This document shows positions 22,163-34,100 of a stretch of DNA of 64,000 nucleotides, piece after piece. The stretch covers positions 307,784,565-307,848,564 of the forward strand of contig NC_133648.1 in NCBI RefSeq assembly GCF_009905375.1. The letters are read 5' to 3'. The stretch's first letter is position 1. Each line of letters opens with the position of its first letter. The position numbers and the translations under genes are program-made. Origin of the DNA: Apium graveolens (lineage: Eukaryota > Streptophyta > Magnoliopsida > Apiales > Apiaceae). The notes under the pieces are model-generated. The model had not been told where the DNA came from. It saw only the letters and a list, made by a program, of their open reading frames with translations, and did no database searches.

Positions 22163-23452
22163 ATGATTAAGAAAGGAGCCAAAAGAAGCCGAACATCAGA
22201 ACATCTTTCTCCCGTATTATGTGAACCTCATTTGCAAACCTTTGCAGATTCTGCTGTCAAAGTTGCTGCAAGCGAAGACCTTCTGATTGAGATCCTGTTG
22301 CATGTCCCCGTCAAGACACTTATGAGTTTCAAATGTGTATCCAAACAGTGGTTATCTCTTATTACTGATCCACACTTTGTTCGTCTTCGCAACCCACCCT
22401 CCCTTTCTGCATCTGCCTCTGCCCTTTTCTTTGCCAGCTCGTCCTCAAAACGATGCGACCCTGACTACCAATTCATTCCTCTTGATAATAGTAGTGATGA
22501 ATTCCCCACCCCCTTCAAAACTCTTAACTTTATTGATGACCCTTTAGGTTCAGGCATATCTGTTTTACAGTCTTGCAGTGGCCTATTGTTATGTGCTAGC
22601 TATAGAGCAGGTGAAGCCAACCGCAGATATTATGTGCACAACCCTACCACTGGACAATATACTACCCTTCCTCAAATTACCCGCAAATATTCCAAATATG
22701 TTTGTAGTATGACTTTAGCCTATGATCCTGTAAAGTCACCTTACTACAAAGTTGTTTGTGTTAGACGTTCTGAAACGTCTCGTCAACATTTTCAAATTGA
22801 GATTTATTCATCTCAAACTCAGTTGTGGAGAGTGTCTGGTCAACCCTTTATCCCACCAGAGTATACAGAGTTCCAAAATTCCATTTATTGGAACGGTTCT
22901 GTTCACTGGTGGAATGGATCTATTCACTGGTGGAATGGTTTTGTGTATGGTGGTGCTAGGTTCAAAAGACGAGAGTCTTATACTTTGTACTTCAAGGTTG
23001 AAGAAGAGAGAGTAGAGCAGCTACCAATGCCTACTACACCATGGTATCGTATAGCTTCTTATGTTGGAGAGTCTGAGGGCCATTGGCATCTTATTGAAAG
23101 ATATTCTGATTTTAATTCGGTGTTCAATGTATATGAGTTGAAAAGAGATTACTCAGGGTGGTTTATGAAGTACCAAGTTGATATATCAGATATTTCTATT
23201 CAATTCCCAGAGATATTCAAGTACCGCTGCACATTAGATGTAATTTCACTTGTGAGGAGAGGTAAAGAAGATGAAGAAGATGGCTCTTTCTTGGTATTGG
23301 AAATACCTGGTGGTATGATTATCCGTTACAACCTCATGGACAAAAGCGTGAAGAAACTGTGGGAATTTGTCCCAGATCGCAAGTTATATAACGATGATTG
23401 TTTAAGGCATGTCTGCGCGTTACCATACATCGAGTCTCTTGCTTGTTTCTGA
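22163..23452 (+). CDS. F-box protein, F-box-associated domain type (copy 2)
   Basis: This intronless gene encodes 429 aa and is a tandem duplicate of the gene at 19373, on the same strand about 1.5 kb downstream. The F-box lies at about residues 36-76 (EDLLIEILLHVPVKTLMSFK, then CVSKQWLSLI). The C-terminal F-box-associated region follows, with SCSGLLLCASY, HNPTTGQYTTLP and DDCLRHVCALPYI. The role expected of the family is substrate recognition in an SCF ubiquitin ligase; the substrate is unknown. The HWWNG duplication is kept. The two proteins align almost end to end, with small indels around residues 100 and 245, so both copies look functional. Confidence 0.93.
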   Translation: MIKKGAKRSRTSEHLSPVLCEPHLQTFADSAVKVAASEDLLIEILLHVPVKTLMSFKCVSKQWLSLITDPHFVRLRNPPSLSASASALFFASSSSKRCDPDYQFIPLDNSSDEFPTPFKTLNFIDDPLGSGISVLQSCSGLLLCASYRAGEANRRYYVHNPTTGQYTTLPQITRKYSKYVCSMTLAYDPVKSPYYKVVCVRRSETSRQHFQIEIYSSQTQLWRVSGQPFIPPEYTEFQNSIYWNGSVHWWNGSIHWWNGFVYGGARFKRRESYTLYFKVEEERVEQLPMPTTPWYRIASYVGESEGHWHLIERYSDFNSVFNVYELKRDYSGWFMKYQVDISDISIQFPEIFKYRCTLDVISLVRRGKEDEEDGSFLVLEIPGGMIIRYNLMDKSVKKLWEFVPDRKLYNDDCLRHVCALPYIESLACF

Positions 23453-23506
23453 TTGTTGGTAAGATCCAGTTTCGATAAGTATGCTAGATTGTTATGCATA
23501 CAATGT

Positions 23507-23920
23507 GCCCGTTTGGTAAATCTTAAAATAAGTAACTTTTGACTTAAAATGATTAAGTGCGAAATAAGTGATAAGTTGATAAATATTTATGAGTTCTATA
23601 AGTGTTTGGATAAATTTACTTATAAGTCAGAAGTTTTTTTACTTAAATGAATTAAAATAAATAATTATTAAATACAATTATCTTAGTTCATGAATCTTAA
23701 ATTAGAAAATATTTAAAAATTTATATTTTAAAATCAAAACTTTAGAAAAAAGTGAAAAAATGAAAATAAGTTGGAAAAAAGTACGTCACTGCCAACTTTC
23801 CACTTATCAGCTTATAAGTTGTGAATTCAACTTATAAGTTGGGTCGACAAACAGTCATCAATAAGTTGTCACGAGCTTATGAGCCATAAGTAGCTTATAA
23901 GCTAGTATCCAAACACGCCC
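23507..23920. mobile_element. MITE in the 3' flank of F-box gene 2
   Basis: This 414-bp AT-rich element has imperfect inverted ends (GCCCGTTTGGTAAA at the left; GGGCGTGTTTGGATAC on the opposite strand at the right). It is flanked by the direct repeat AATGT (23502-23506 and 23921-23925). The paralogous site after F-box gene 1 (about 20728-20745, GTAATGTTACTTTGCAAT) has one AATGT and no insertion. It encodes nothing. The superfamily is not settled by a 5-bp duplication. Confidence 0.88.
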
Positions 23921-23925
23921 AATGT

Positions 23926-25271
23926 AACTTTGCAATAGTATATCATAGTCATAGCTTGGTATGAGGATGCACGAAGTCCAGGTTCCAAGCTCACTGCAAG
24001 GATATACCATCTGTGCAATAAATAAATCTTGTGATTTTTTGTATTAGTTTTGCATGTTCTCACCATTCCAGTCGCATCAAATATATCAGGGAAGATTTAA
24101 GATGAAACAAAGGTACAGCAGGGAATTCTGAATAAAAATGAGAGTTCTAATTTTCGGCAAATTTTATTTTAGGGGACACCCGCCAAATTTTCAAAATACT
24201 CTCCATATTTTTGAATTTTGAGAAGTCACTTTCATATATTTTCAAAAAAATTAATGGTGAAAAAACTTAAAATTTAATTTTGTGGGAGACACGTGTTCCC
24301 GTGTCCCTTACAGGATTTGGGTTTCCGATCTAGATACACGACACGGAACGAAAGTACACGGAATAAATAAATAGTTAAAATTTTAAAAATATATAATATA
24401 CATTTATATATTACATTTCAAATATGAATTTACCTATTTTAAGTAACATATATAATTTTATAAATACTAAATTATATTTTATTATTCCTTAATTTTGTGA
24501 GAACTTCACTATTTCACTTTTAGACTTGGGCATTCATGGTTTTTGAGACATTTGTTATCGGTAAACTAAATTTGTTAATTTCGTTTTCAGATATTTTAAT
24601 GATAAACTAAATCTATGTTATTTATTTTTAGATTCGTGATCGTGGATACAAAAAAAACAAGCAAGATCAAGTCGTTGACTTTATGTTTTTAATTTGTTTT
24701 GAACGTTGAACAATTTGTAGTTTATTGTACACAAGAACATTTTCACTTGTCTCATACTTTTTTATTAGGAATTTTGTTGTTCACTATTCAAGACCATTTA
24801 ATTATCTATTACATTTTTTAACAATTAATTTTTTATATATATAATCAATGTACTTTAGTATACTGATATGTTACCAAATTGATACACGAATCCAAATTCG
24901 GGTTTAAAGTTTGATACACGAAAACATGACATTGAACGTTTATACACGACACAAAACCTTGTCGGGTCTAGCCGGAGCATTGTATCAGACATTCAGACTG
25001 TTATGTATGTCCTAACAGTTGACACAGCTTGGAACGTTCAAAAAGAATTTAGGACAGATAAACCTTAATTACAATAAGCAAGCAGCTGATAAGCTAACCA
25101 GGCCTCTGAATCAATCTCAAGGTCAATATGTAATGCTGATGTTATTGGATTTCAATGTGCAATGCAGACACAAAACTGAAGGACTTGTGCAGCTAGTAAT
25201 GTACTTGCATATTTTGGAAAATGATAAACTAAACAAATTAGGTTGAATAAGTTTATAATCCAATCTGTTTA
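23926..25271. other. Gene-free region, repeat remnants
   Basis: No gene was recognised. Words like ACACGACACGG and TACACGACACAAAACC recur at about 24335 and 24945, suggesting an old degraded repeat. A 75-codon ORF at 25019 has no recognisable features. Confidence 0.5.
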
Positions 25272-26191
25272 GGGGGTGTTTGGTTCAATAAATCTGGGTA
25301 TGAGGTATGGAGTTGGAATCGAGAAAACTCATACCAGGTGTTTGGTTAAAAATTTTTTGTTTTAAAACCCATTCCTGAAACCCATGAGGTATGGGGTTTA
25401 GAAACCCATGTGAATAGGTGGATATGAGCTAAATCAAACTCTTGGGTATCATTTTCATTATTTTCTCTAGTCTTTCTTTTTAACTAAAGTATAATTCTTT
25501 TTTTAGCTCTAGTTTTAATATTGATGAATAAAAAATGTGAATGTATATTTAATTTTCTTAAATACTACGTAAAAATATTTATAAACTCATATTTTAATAA
25601 GAAAAATTATCAAAAATACTAGCTTTTTTTATTTATTTCTTTTTGCAATTTTACTATCCTCTAATTTTTTTGGCAAAAATATAGAATCAACCAAAATCAA
25701 GCAGATATACAATTAGTTGAATCAAGTTTTTTTTGTTGCATTTGAGGTTACATGGAGTGACATAAATTCGTCGAAAATTGCATCTAATTGAATCAAGTTG
25801 CATTAAACAGTATTTTCGTAAAAAATTTGGAAAATAGCATTTTTTTAAAATAAAAAAGTATTTTTGCAATTTTTAAAAAAAATTATAGTATATTTGTAAA
25901 AATATCTTTAGCCTTAGGTATTTTTCAAAAAAAATTATATTTTTAGCCTTACTAATTATGATTGTCAAGTGATCGTGTATAATTTTAGATTTTAATAATA
26001 AAATAATGAATTAACAAAAAATAATAATTAAATTTCTTTTGATTGTTGATTCCAATTAGTTTATCAAAGAGATATATTCTTATCCTATTTTGAACCAAAC
26101 AGGTGATATAAAGTATCAAGTTCCAAACCCATACCAGCTTAACCCGATTCCTGATTCCAACCCGATACCACCCAACGAACCAAACGACCCC
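25272..26191. mobile_element. Tourist-like MITE (PIF/Harbinger type), about 920 bp
   Basis: Terminal inverted repeats GGGGGTGTTTGGTTC (left) and GGGGTCGTTTGGTTCG (right, opposite strand) are bounded by TTA on both sides (25269-25271 and 26192-26194). A 3-bp TTA/TAA duplication with GGGNNTGTTTGGTT-type ends is typical of PIF/Harbinger MITEs. Subterminal GGTATGRG words are also inverted. The centre is AT-rich with no ORF of note. Confidence 0.75.
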
Positions 26192-26194
26192 TTA

Positions 26195-28110
26195 AAGAGT
26201 TTCGAGTCAGGAAACTTTTTAGCAAATATGCCTTATTTTTTAATAAGTATTTTGTAGAAATGATTTTTTTACTTTCTTTTAATAAAAAATTCATTTTATT
26301 AAAATTATTTCAACAATATCTTTTACAATCATATTTGCACCCAAAATATAATTAAAATTATCAAATAATAAGTTATTTAATTAGTTACACCGATTAAATT
26401 AAATTCAACACAAATTATAAACAAAAATAACTTTAACTGTTTTTAATAAAAATAAAAATATAATTAGATTTAGTTTCTTTTCATTGAAAAGATATTTTCA
26501 CACATATTTTAAGACCCTCAAAAAAATTAAAAATAAAGTAATATATTAATTCACCTTTGTTGTTTAATTTACAAATCTCCACACACATTTAATTGTCCTT
26601 AATGTAAATTATAATTTCATATTAAATGTTAATATATTCTTGATTTCTTGAAAAGACATTCAAAATATAATTTCCTTAATTTTTTGGGATATAATATAAC
26701 TAATTATTTAATAACATCTATACTATATTATAATATGCGAAACATTAAAAGTGGTACTTGCTGAAATTACTTAATTATCCTTAATTATTTATTCAATATC
26801 TAATTGATCAGTTTCTAATTTTTATTGATACTATATTATAAAATATGAAACATTAAAAGTTTGGTAGTCATCAGTTGATACTTGCTGAAATTACTTAATT
26901 ACCCCTAATTATTTATTATATATCTAATTGATGAGTTTCCAATTTTTATTGATATCGGAGTCAACTTCCTTTATCAATTTAAATTCTATTTCATCTCTAT
27001 GTTATTATTAATTGATATTAAAGTCAACTTTTTCTATCACTTTTAAATTCTAATTCATATTTATTTCTACATTATTCTAATTGATATTTCATACAAAACA
27101 AATTTAAACAAATTAAATATAATTAGTTGAATTTAGTTGATATAATGTGCGTCAGGTTAAGAAAAAAATTACAAATACTACCAATCCGTCTAAAAAATTA
27201 TACTATTGAATTAGGATAAACGAAATAATATATATTAGTCATCCAAAAATAATTAAAAATATAAATCAACCAACTAAAATAAAATCACCTATATTAGTTA
27301 TTCGGGCTAAAAGAAAACCATTTTATTGATCCGGATATAAAAAATTAAAATTAAACTAAATTTAATTAGTTGAATTTGGTCATATTAATGGGCCTCGGGG
27401 TAAAATAAAATTAAGTAAATCACTAATACGGAATAAATCAAATTAATATCAGATTAAACATAATTCGTATTATACTGATATTAACTAAAAATTAACTTTT
27501 AACTAAACATTATTATTATTATTTTTAAAATACATAAAATGATCAATAAAATTATATCATTCAATTATTACTATTATTTTTTCAGATAGCTATTATAATT
27601 TATCGATTAAATAATAATTTCTCTAAAATAATATTTTTGTTAAAGTTCCACCATAATAAAAACATTGCATTTTTATTCTAAAAAAACTATAAAATCACTA
27701 TAATAATATTTCTAAAAAACTAAAATTGTATACGTGTATTAATATAATCATCACTAAAGATAGAAATAAGAAAATCAATGAACAAATTAAAAAAAATTAG
27801 TTTAAGATATTTTTGTTTAAAGAATTATATAATACTAAAAAAGTTTATGCATCCGCATATCGCTATTATTCTTAATTTCTTGAAAAAACATTCAAAAATA
27901 TAAATTTAATTTTAATCAAATTAATTAAACTTACAAGCAATCTCCAATAAACAACTGATTTGATTGTTGTTCAATTGCAGCTTCTAATCTTCTTCTCCAC
28001 TGATCATATACAACCATCTCTATACACAGTATATTACACGAATCACACTTCATCTACTTTGTAGCCTATACATACAATTACTGTGTACGTATACATAAAC
28101 AACTCGAACC
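26195..28110. other. AT-rich upstream region of VPS34
   Basis: No coding region was found. It contains a Helitron-like 5' end with a tandem duplication (26717-26955) and, in the last 150 bases, the likely 5' UTR/promoter of VPS34. No single TATA box stands out. Confidence 0.5.
26717..26955 (+). repeat. Helitron-like 5' end with tandem duplication
   Basis: Two copies of a unit of about 110-125 bp follow one another (from about 26717 and about 26829). They share TACTATATTATAA, GAAACATTAAAAG, ACTTGCTGAAATTACTTAAT and TTTTTATTGATA. The first copy starts A/TCTATACTATATTATAA, the form seen at many plant Helitron 5' ends. No matching CTRR-hairpin end was seen downstream before the gene. Confidence 0.45.
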
Positions 28111-31100
28111 ATGAGTGGAAACGAGTTTCGATTCTTCTTATCGTGCGACATAAATCTCCCCGTTACTTTTCGAATCGATAAATTAGAAGGCAAATTATCA
28201 AACACCTCTGCTAAATCTTCCCCTGATTCAGGTTCGTTTTTAACGTAATTCACTTTTTCAATTTAGTCCTTTAATTTGACATTTAGTTGGATGATTTATC
28301 GAGATTTTATGTTTATTGTAATTACTTGAATTGTCGAAACTGAAATTTACTCGTTTAGTTGTACGGTTAGCTCGTATCGAAAACGATTTTGGCCTTGAAT
28401 TTGTGTGACATATAGTTGTGTGAGTGCTCGAGTTTTTATGTTCGTAGTAAGTAGGTGATTAGTTTAAACTACGATTTACTTGTTTACTTCTACATTTAGT
28501 TCGTAACTAATTTTTTTGTCCATATGATTGATCGAGCTTTTGTAAATGTCAGAAGTACTTGATTTGTCAAAATTAAAATATACATGTTTAATTCCTATCG
28601 TGAGCTTTTTGACGTATAGTTGTATGATTTGATCGCGTGCTTATATTCTTTCTTTGTAGTTAGTTGATCGGTAGACATTGAATTTGTTCATATTTACTTA
28701 TACAGTTAGCTCGTAATGTAAATCATTCAGGCCATGAATCTGTTTCACTGATTAATGTAAGCAGTTTATTGGTTGAAACTAATATTTACATAAATTTCTT
28801 TTTGTTTATTTGAATAGGCTAGCTGGTTATTTGGAGGTTGTGGATTGATTATGCATCTCTACATGTATACTTCTAGTTCTAGAGTTAGTTTGTATCGTTA
28901 ATAATTAAAATTATATCATAGGTCGAGAGGTATTCTTGGTTTAAACGACTTTGGAGGGTGGTCTTATATTTTCCAGATTAGGAATTTAATTTTAGTTTTG
29001 TACGAACTTTACGGTAGTTTTAGTTTTTATTAGATTTCTATTTCTGATGAATATGCTTGTGCGTTTGTGTATTTAGCCAATGAAAAATCTACGACAGAGG
29101 ATAGGAAAGGAGAGGTCTATGTTGAGTGCGCATTGTACATAGATGGTGCTCCTTTTGGGCTTCCGATGAGAACAAGGTTTGTCTGCATGATCTTGTTGAT
29201 GTTTTACTGTCTCTTCTTAACATGTATATTATAATCTACACTATGTTGTTGTGCATCTATTTGTCGGTCCTTTAAGGTTACCATCATAGCATGTACTCAT
29301 GTGCCATGCTAAACTACTTTGTTGTATTTAGTGTAAACCACCTGTTTGACATATTGGTTTTAATATCTATTAACAATGACTATATTCCAGGTTAGAGTCC
29401 CCTGGGCCATCATATTGCTGGAATGAACTTATCACTTTAAGTACAAAATACCGGGACTTGACGGCCAATTCGCAATTGACATTAACAGTACGTACTTACA
29501 ATTGTATGTATAATAATTGGGTAGATTAAGTCTCTGGTTATTAGTTAGTCTTTGTCGTTTTGCATGATTAGCCCAACTGCACAAGCATCATTTAAAGGAT
29601 TGTATCGAGTGATAATGCATATATGAACAACACTCTATACTCATACCAGAAGTAAGTTTGTGAAAATTCATTCTCAAATTAGTTTTTTATGCTTTTCTAT
29701 GATCTCTAATTAGATTGAGCATCATGTGAATTCTCGCAAACAGTTTATGGGTAAAGTACTTTGCTGGCTATTATTTTTATGTCATTGTTCACCAATTTTA
29801 TAGCCATAAACTAGTAGCGGATTTTGCGCATCTATCGTAAGATACCAAACTCAACTGCTTATACATAATCTTAAATAGCAATTAGCTTCTCACAAATCTC
29901 GTCAGAAGCCAGGTTAAGCACGTTTATTGAAGCATAAGTATCAATTTTAGTACTTGCATTTTGTTCCTTGCAGTAACTAGTCTGACTGTCTATTTATCTA
30001 CCCCTCCCCTTTTCCTTGAATGTGTTTTGTAGAATATTAATTGTTCTGTAAATGCTCGTAGTCATATATTTTTTTTACAAAAAAAAGTTTAAATTTGTAG
30101 TAGCATCAAGCATGTCTGGATTAACCGTAGTTTGGGAACACACTTGACCAAATTAAGACAATCGATACGAGGGCTTGGTAAAGATGATGACAGCCTCCTT
30201 ATAACTTTTTTTTAAGTAAAATGAAGTTTGAATCACGATACCTTTTATTCATACTGCAGGTTTGGGACGTTTCGTGTGAGAAAAATGAGGGTTTGATTGG
30301 TGGAGCTACAATTCACCTTTTTAACATGAAAAAACAACTCAAAACAGGGAGACACAAGCTTAGGCTCTGGCAAGGAAAAGAGGCAGATGGATCTATTCAA
30401 ACAACAACTCCCGGAAAGGTGTGCAGTTAGGACTGTTATGATTGATTTTATATAAACTATACTTATATATGTTCTTCTCTAGAGGACTTACATTAGATAT
30501 AATTTGCTTGGTTATTTTAACCTTCTGAAGGTTCCGAAGGAGGAGCGCGGGGAGGTGGAGCGGTTGGAAAAGCTTGTGAATAAGTATGAAAGAGGACAGA
30601 TTCAACGAGTTGATTGGCTGGACCGCCTTGCCTTCAAAGCTATGGACAAAATCAAGGAACGTGAAAACAGTAAAAATGGAAGTTCCCATCTTTATGTAGT
30701 TGTTGATTTTAGTAGCTTTGAACATCGAGTTGTTTTTCAGGTAACTTAATCGTCCTGTTTCCAAGAGAATATATTTATATTTAAACGAGGCCTATTGGAG
30801 CTTTTTTTTTTTTTGTAATTGTTCTATGTATTGTATCTATGGAGAGGTTTTTTTTTTGTTTTTTATCTTTACAAAATCACAATTTTTTTCTCCAAATTAT
30901 ATCTTTGGTTTCTCTTCACTTGTCAAAGTTGGTTGACATTTTGCCATAAAATAGTCTTGATTTAGTATTTTGTCTTCAATAACTCAAAAGTAGAGAGTCT
31001 ATATATATGTGGCTGGCTAGCAGTCACAACAAGAAAACTGTACTTTAAAGTTTTTATAATTGCCCCTATATCGTGACAATTGACTTGATGTAGCTTGGTT

Positions 31101-34100
31101 TGGTATCTAGGAATCAGGAGCAAATTTTTTAATACCCTCTCCTCTAGCTTCAACTAATGAACTGGTCACTGTCTGGGATCCAGAGGTGGGAAGGATTAAT
31201 CCCTCTGAACATAAACAACTAAAGCTTGCTAGGAGTTTAACTCGTGGCATTATTGATAGAGATCTCAAACCAAGCTCCACGGAAAGAAGGTACGAGTGGC
31301 TTAAGGTTCATTTTGGATTTTCCATTGTTTCAGTGCTTGTTTCCGTATGTTTGCATGCTTTGTGCATACTCGTCATATTGGTATCTTATTAGGAAGTATG
31401 TTGGACATGATAGCTTTTGGTGTAGCCTGTATATATTCCAGTCTATTAATTACTGCATTTTCTTTTCCTTTGTTATCTAGTGTCAATTATGTGGGCTTAG
31501 TTCATGTAATAAGAAAGTGATTTATAATTATTTTCCTACTTCATTGTACATGACTAATGCATAAAATGAGATTTGACTAGATTCAAGTACAAGAAGATTC
31601 AGGAAGTTATAAAAGATTAAAAATAGTAAAGATGATAGATGAGATTATAGAGAGATAAAGATATATAGGAACCAGAGGAAGATAGAGACAGAGATTTTGT
31701 GAAAAAATTCCATTGTAGTATATTCTACAAATTAGAAACCTAATACATCTTCAGTTTTAGGCATAAGAGCAGAACCTTGACCTCAAGGTTGACTTAATGA
31801 AGGGATGAGAGTTTACAACCAGAGATCTGGGACAAATGCCCAAGAATAATTCTCACATATAGAACTTACAAAATGAATCAGTGTAGTTCATTATCAACTA
31901 TCTGCCTGAAGTACAAAAGTTAACACCTTTTTGTTTTAAAGCTATATTAACTGTCCTAATTGAAATCATTTTTCAAAAGGTAAGTTTTTTAACTCTAAAT
32001 AAAAAAATTGTTAATGCTCAGTGAATTAAATGAATGTATCCCGAAAACTTGTAAATGTTGGGTATTCCAAATCCAATACTTTGTTCAAACTATGTTTCCA
32101 TGGAACTTTTCTTAGCTGCAGCCCGCATTAATGAAATAACTATTAGGTCTAGTTAACTGTATTTGACTTGTTCTTAGGTACAACTTCTCTTACAACAATT
32201 AATGCTAATAGGAAAATTCTTACCATATAAGCATTTAATGCTTTCCTGGCATCCTTCTCCATTTCATGAAATACAATGTCTTTATGGTGGACTAAGTCTG
32301 CAGAACTGCAATCGATCAAATCCTCATCCTCCCTGGTGGCATCACACAACAGCCTTTTCACTAGGTTAAGAGCTAGTAAACCACCTTGTGCTTTTTTACA
32401 TTCTATTAGTCCAGTTATCTTTGAGGACTTGTGTTACAAACCCCTTGTAAGGTGGTTTCTGCTTGCCCCAGCAGCTTTGACTGTAGTCATTGTTGATAAG
32501 ATGAGCCCTATTTAAGTTATCGAAAGCCTTAGTTAAAATTTTGTTCAATAATTAACATTTCTAAAAACCCCAGACGCCCTATATGTAAAGGCTAAAAGGT
32601 GTTGACTGCTGTTCTTAACTTGCGCCTCCTTTGTTAAAAACACAATTCCTTTCCTGGCACATAAATTTTATTTGGACCTTTCTCATGACTAGTTATTTGC
32701 CATTACAGGCCTGTTATTAATAGTTAGGTTGTGCATTGATACCTTATTACCTTAAGGTTGGAGGGAATGTTGTGCAAATATTGATGATTAGTTTACCTCA
32801 GAGTCAAAGCAACTCCATTATGAGCCCTTTTTTCAAATTACTCGAAGTAATTTTTTTATTATTTTCAAATAAAGTTACAGTAAGTTCATGATTAATTACT
32901 CATCTAACTTTTTATCCTTAACTTCTTGGATATTAGGTCAATACAGAGAATACTGAAATACCCACCAACACGAACTTTAAATGGAGATGAAAGGCATCTT
33001 TTGTGGAAATTCCGCTTTTCACTTATGTCCGAAAAAAGAGCTCTCACAAAATTTCTTCGATGCGTCGAATGGAGTGATGTTCAGGTTTAAACATATTAAT
33101 TCCTGTTTAATTTGTATTAGTTTCAAGGTATATGTGCCAGTATTTTACTAAAGTTAATTTTTTGATTGGTAAATGATGACAAGTGTGCTTATTTGGTTTA
33201 ATTTGTTGATGTAAATGATCCCAACTTAAAAACATATATCTGTATTAGATATCATATTTACTATTTATAAATTTGCAGCTGGTTTTGTCTTTATATATCG
33301 TGGATACAGGATATAACATACTGAAATTTGTTAAGTTGATTATGCTTTGCAGGAAGCGAAGCAGGCAATAGATCTGATGGGTAGGTGGGAAATGATCGAC
33401 GTCTGCGATGCACTGGAGCTTTTATCTCCTGTATTTGAGAGTGAGGAGGTGAGCGTTGCAGTAACATGCACCTGGACACATTTACTTGTGCTGTCATATG
33501 AAAAATATAATGTCGTATCAGCTATGCAATATCAAAATATTACGGAAATATATCATATAATAGAAATAATGTGCTATACAGGTCCGTGCCTATGCTGTTA
33601 GAGTTCTTGAAAGAGCTGATGACGAAGAGCTACATTGTTACTTGCTTCAGTTGGTGCAAGCTCTTAGGTTTGAGCGCTCTGATAAATCTCGCCTTTCTCA
33701 TTTCCTTGTGCAAAGATGTAGGCCTCTATTTTTTACCACTTCCAAACTGTATTTTGCAGTAGCATGCTGGTTTTGATTGACATATCTGCAACTTTTTGCA
33801 GCCTTGCGCAATATTGAATTGGCCAGCTTTCTCCGCTGGTATGTCGCAGTGGAACTGCATGATCCTACATACGCGAAACGTTTCTATTGCACCTATGAAA
33901 TACTGGAAGAGAATATGATGAAGGTGCATCTTTATTTAAATTCTGTATACTTTAGTTATGCATGTGCCTCCTATATATGTTATTGGCATGATCGTGAGAT
34001 GCATATATGGTATTAGATGATAATCTAAACATACCCCTCACTTGTTCATGGAGTGTGCATGCTATGTTACTAGGACTCCTCACTTTAACTTCGAGTACCC

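Noticed and set aside
25019..25246. 75-codon ORF
   Set aside because: It has no ATG-context support, domain or codon bias distinct from the flanks; likely chance.
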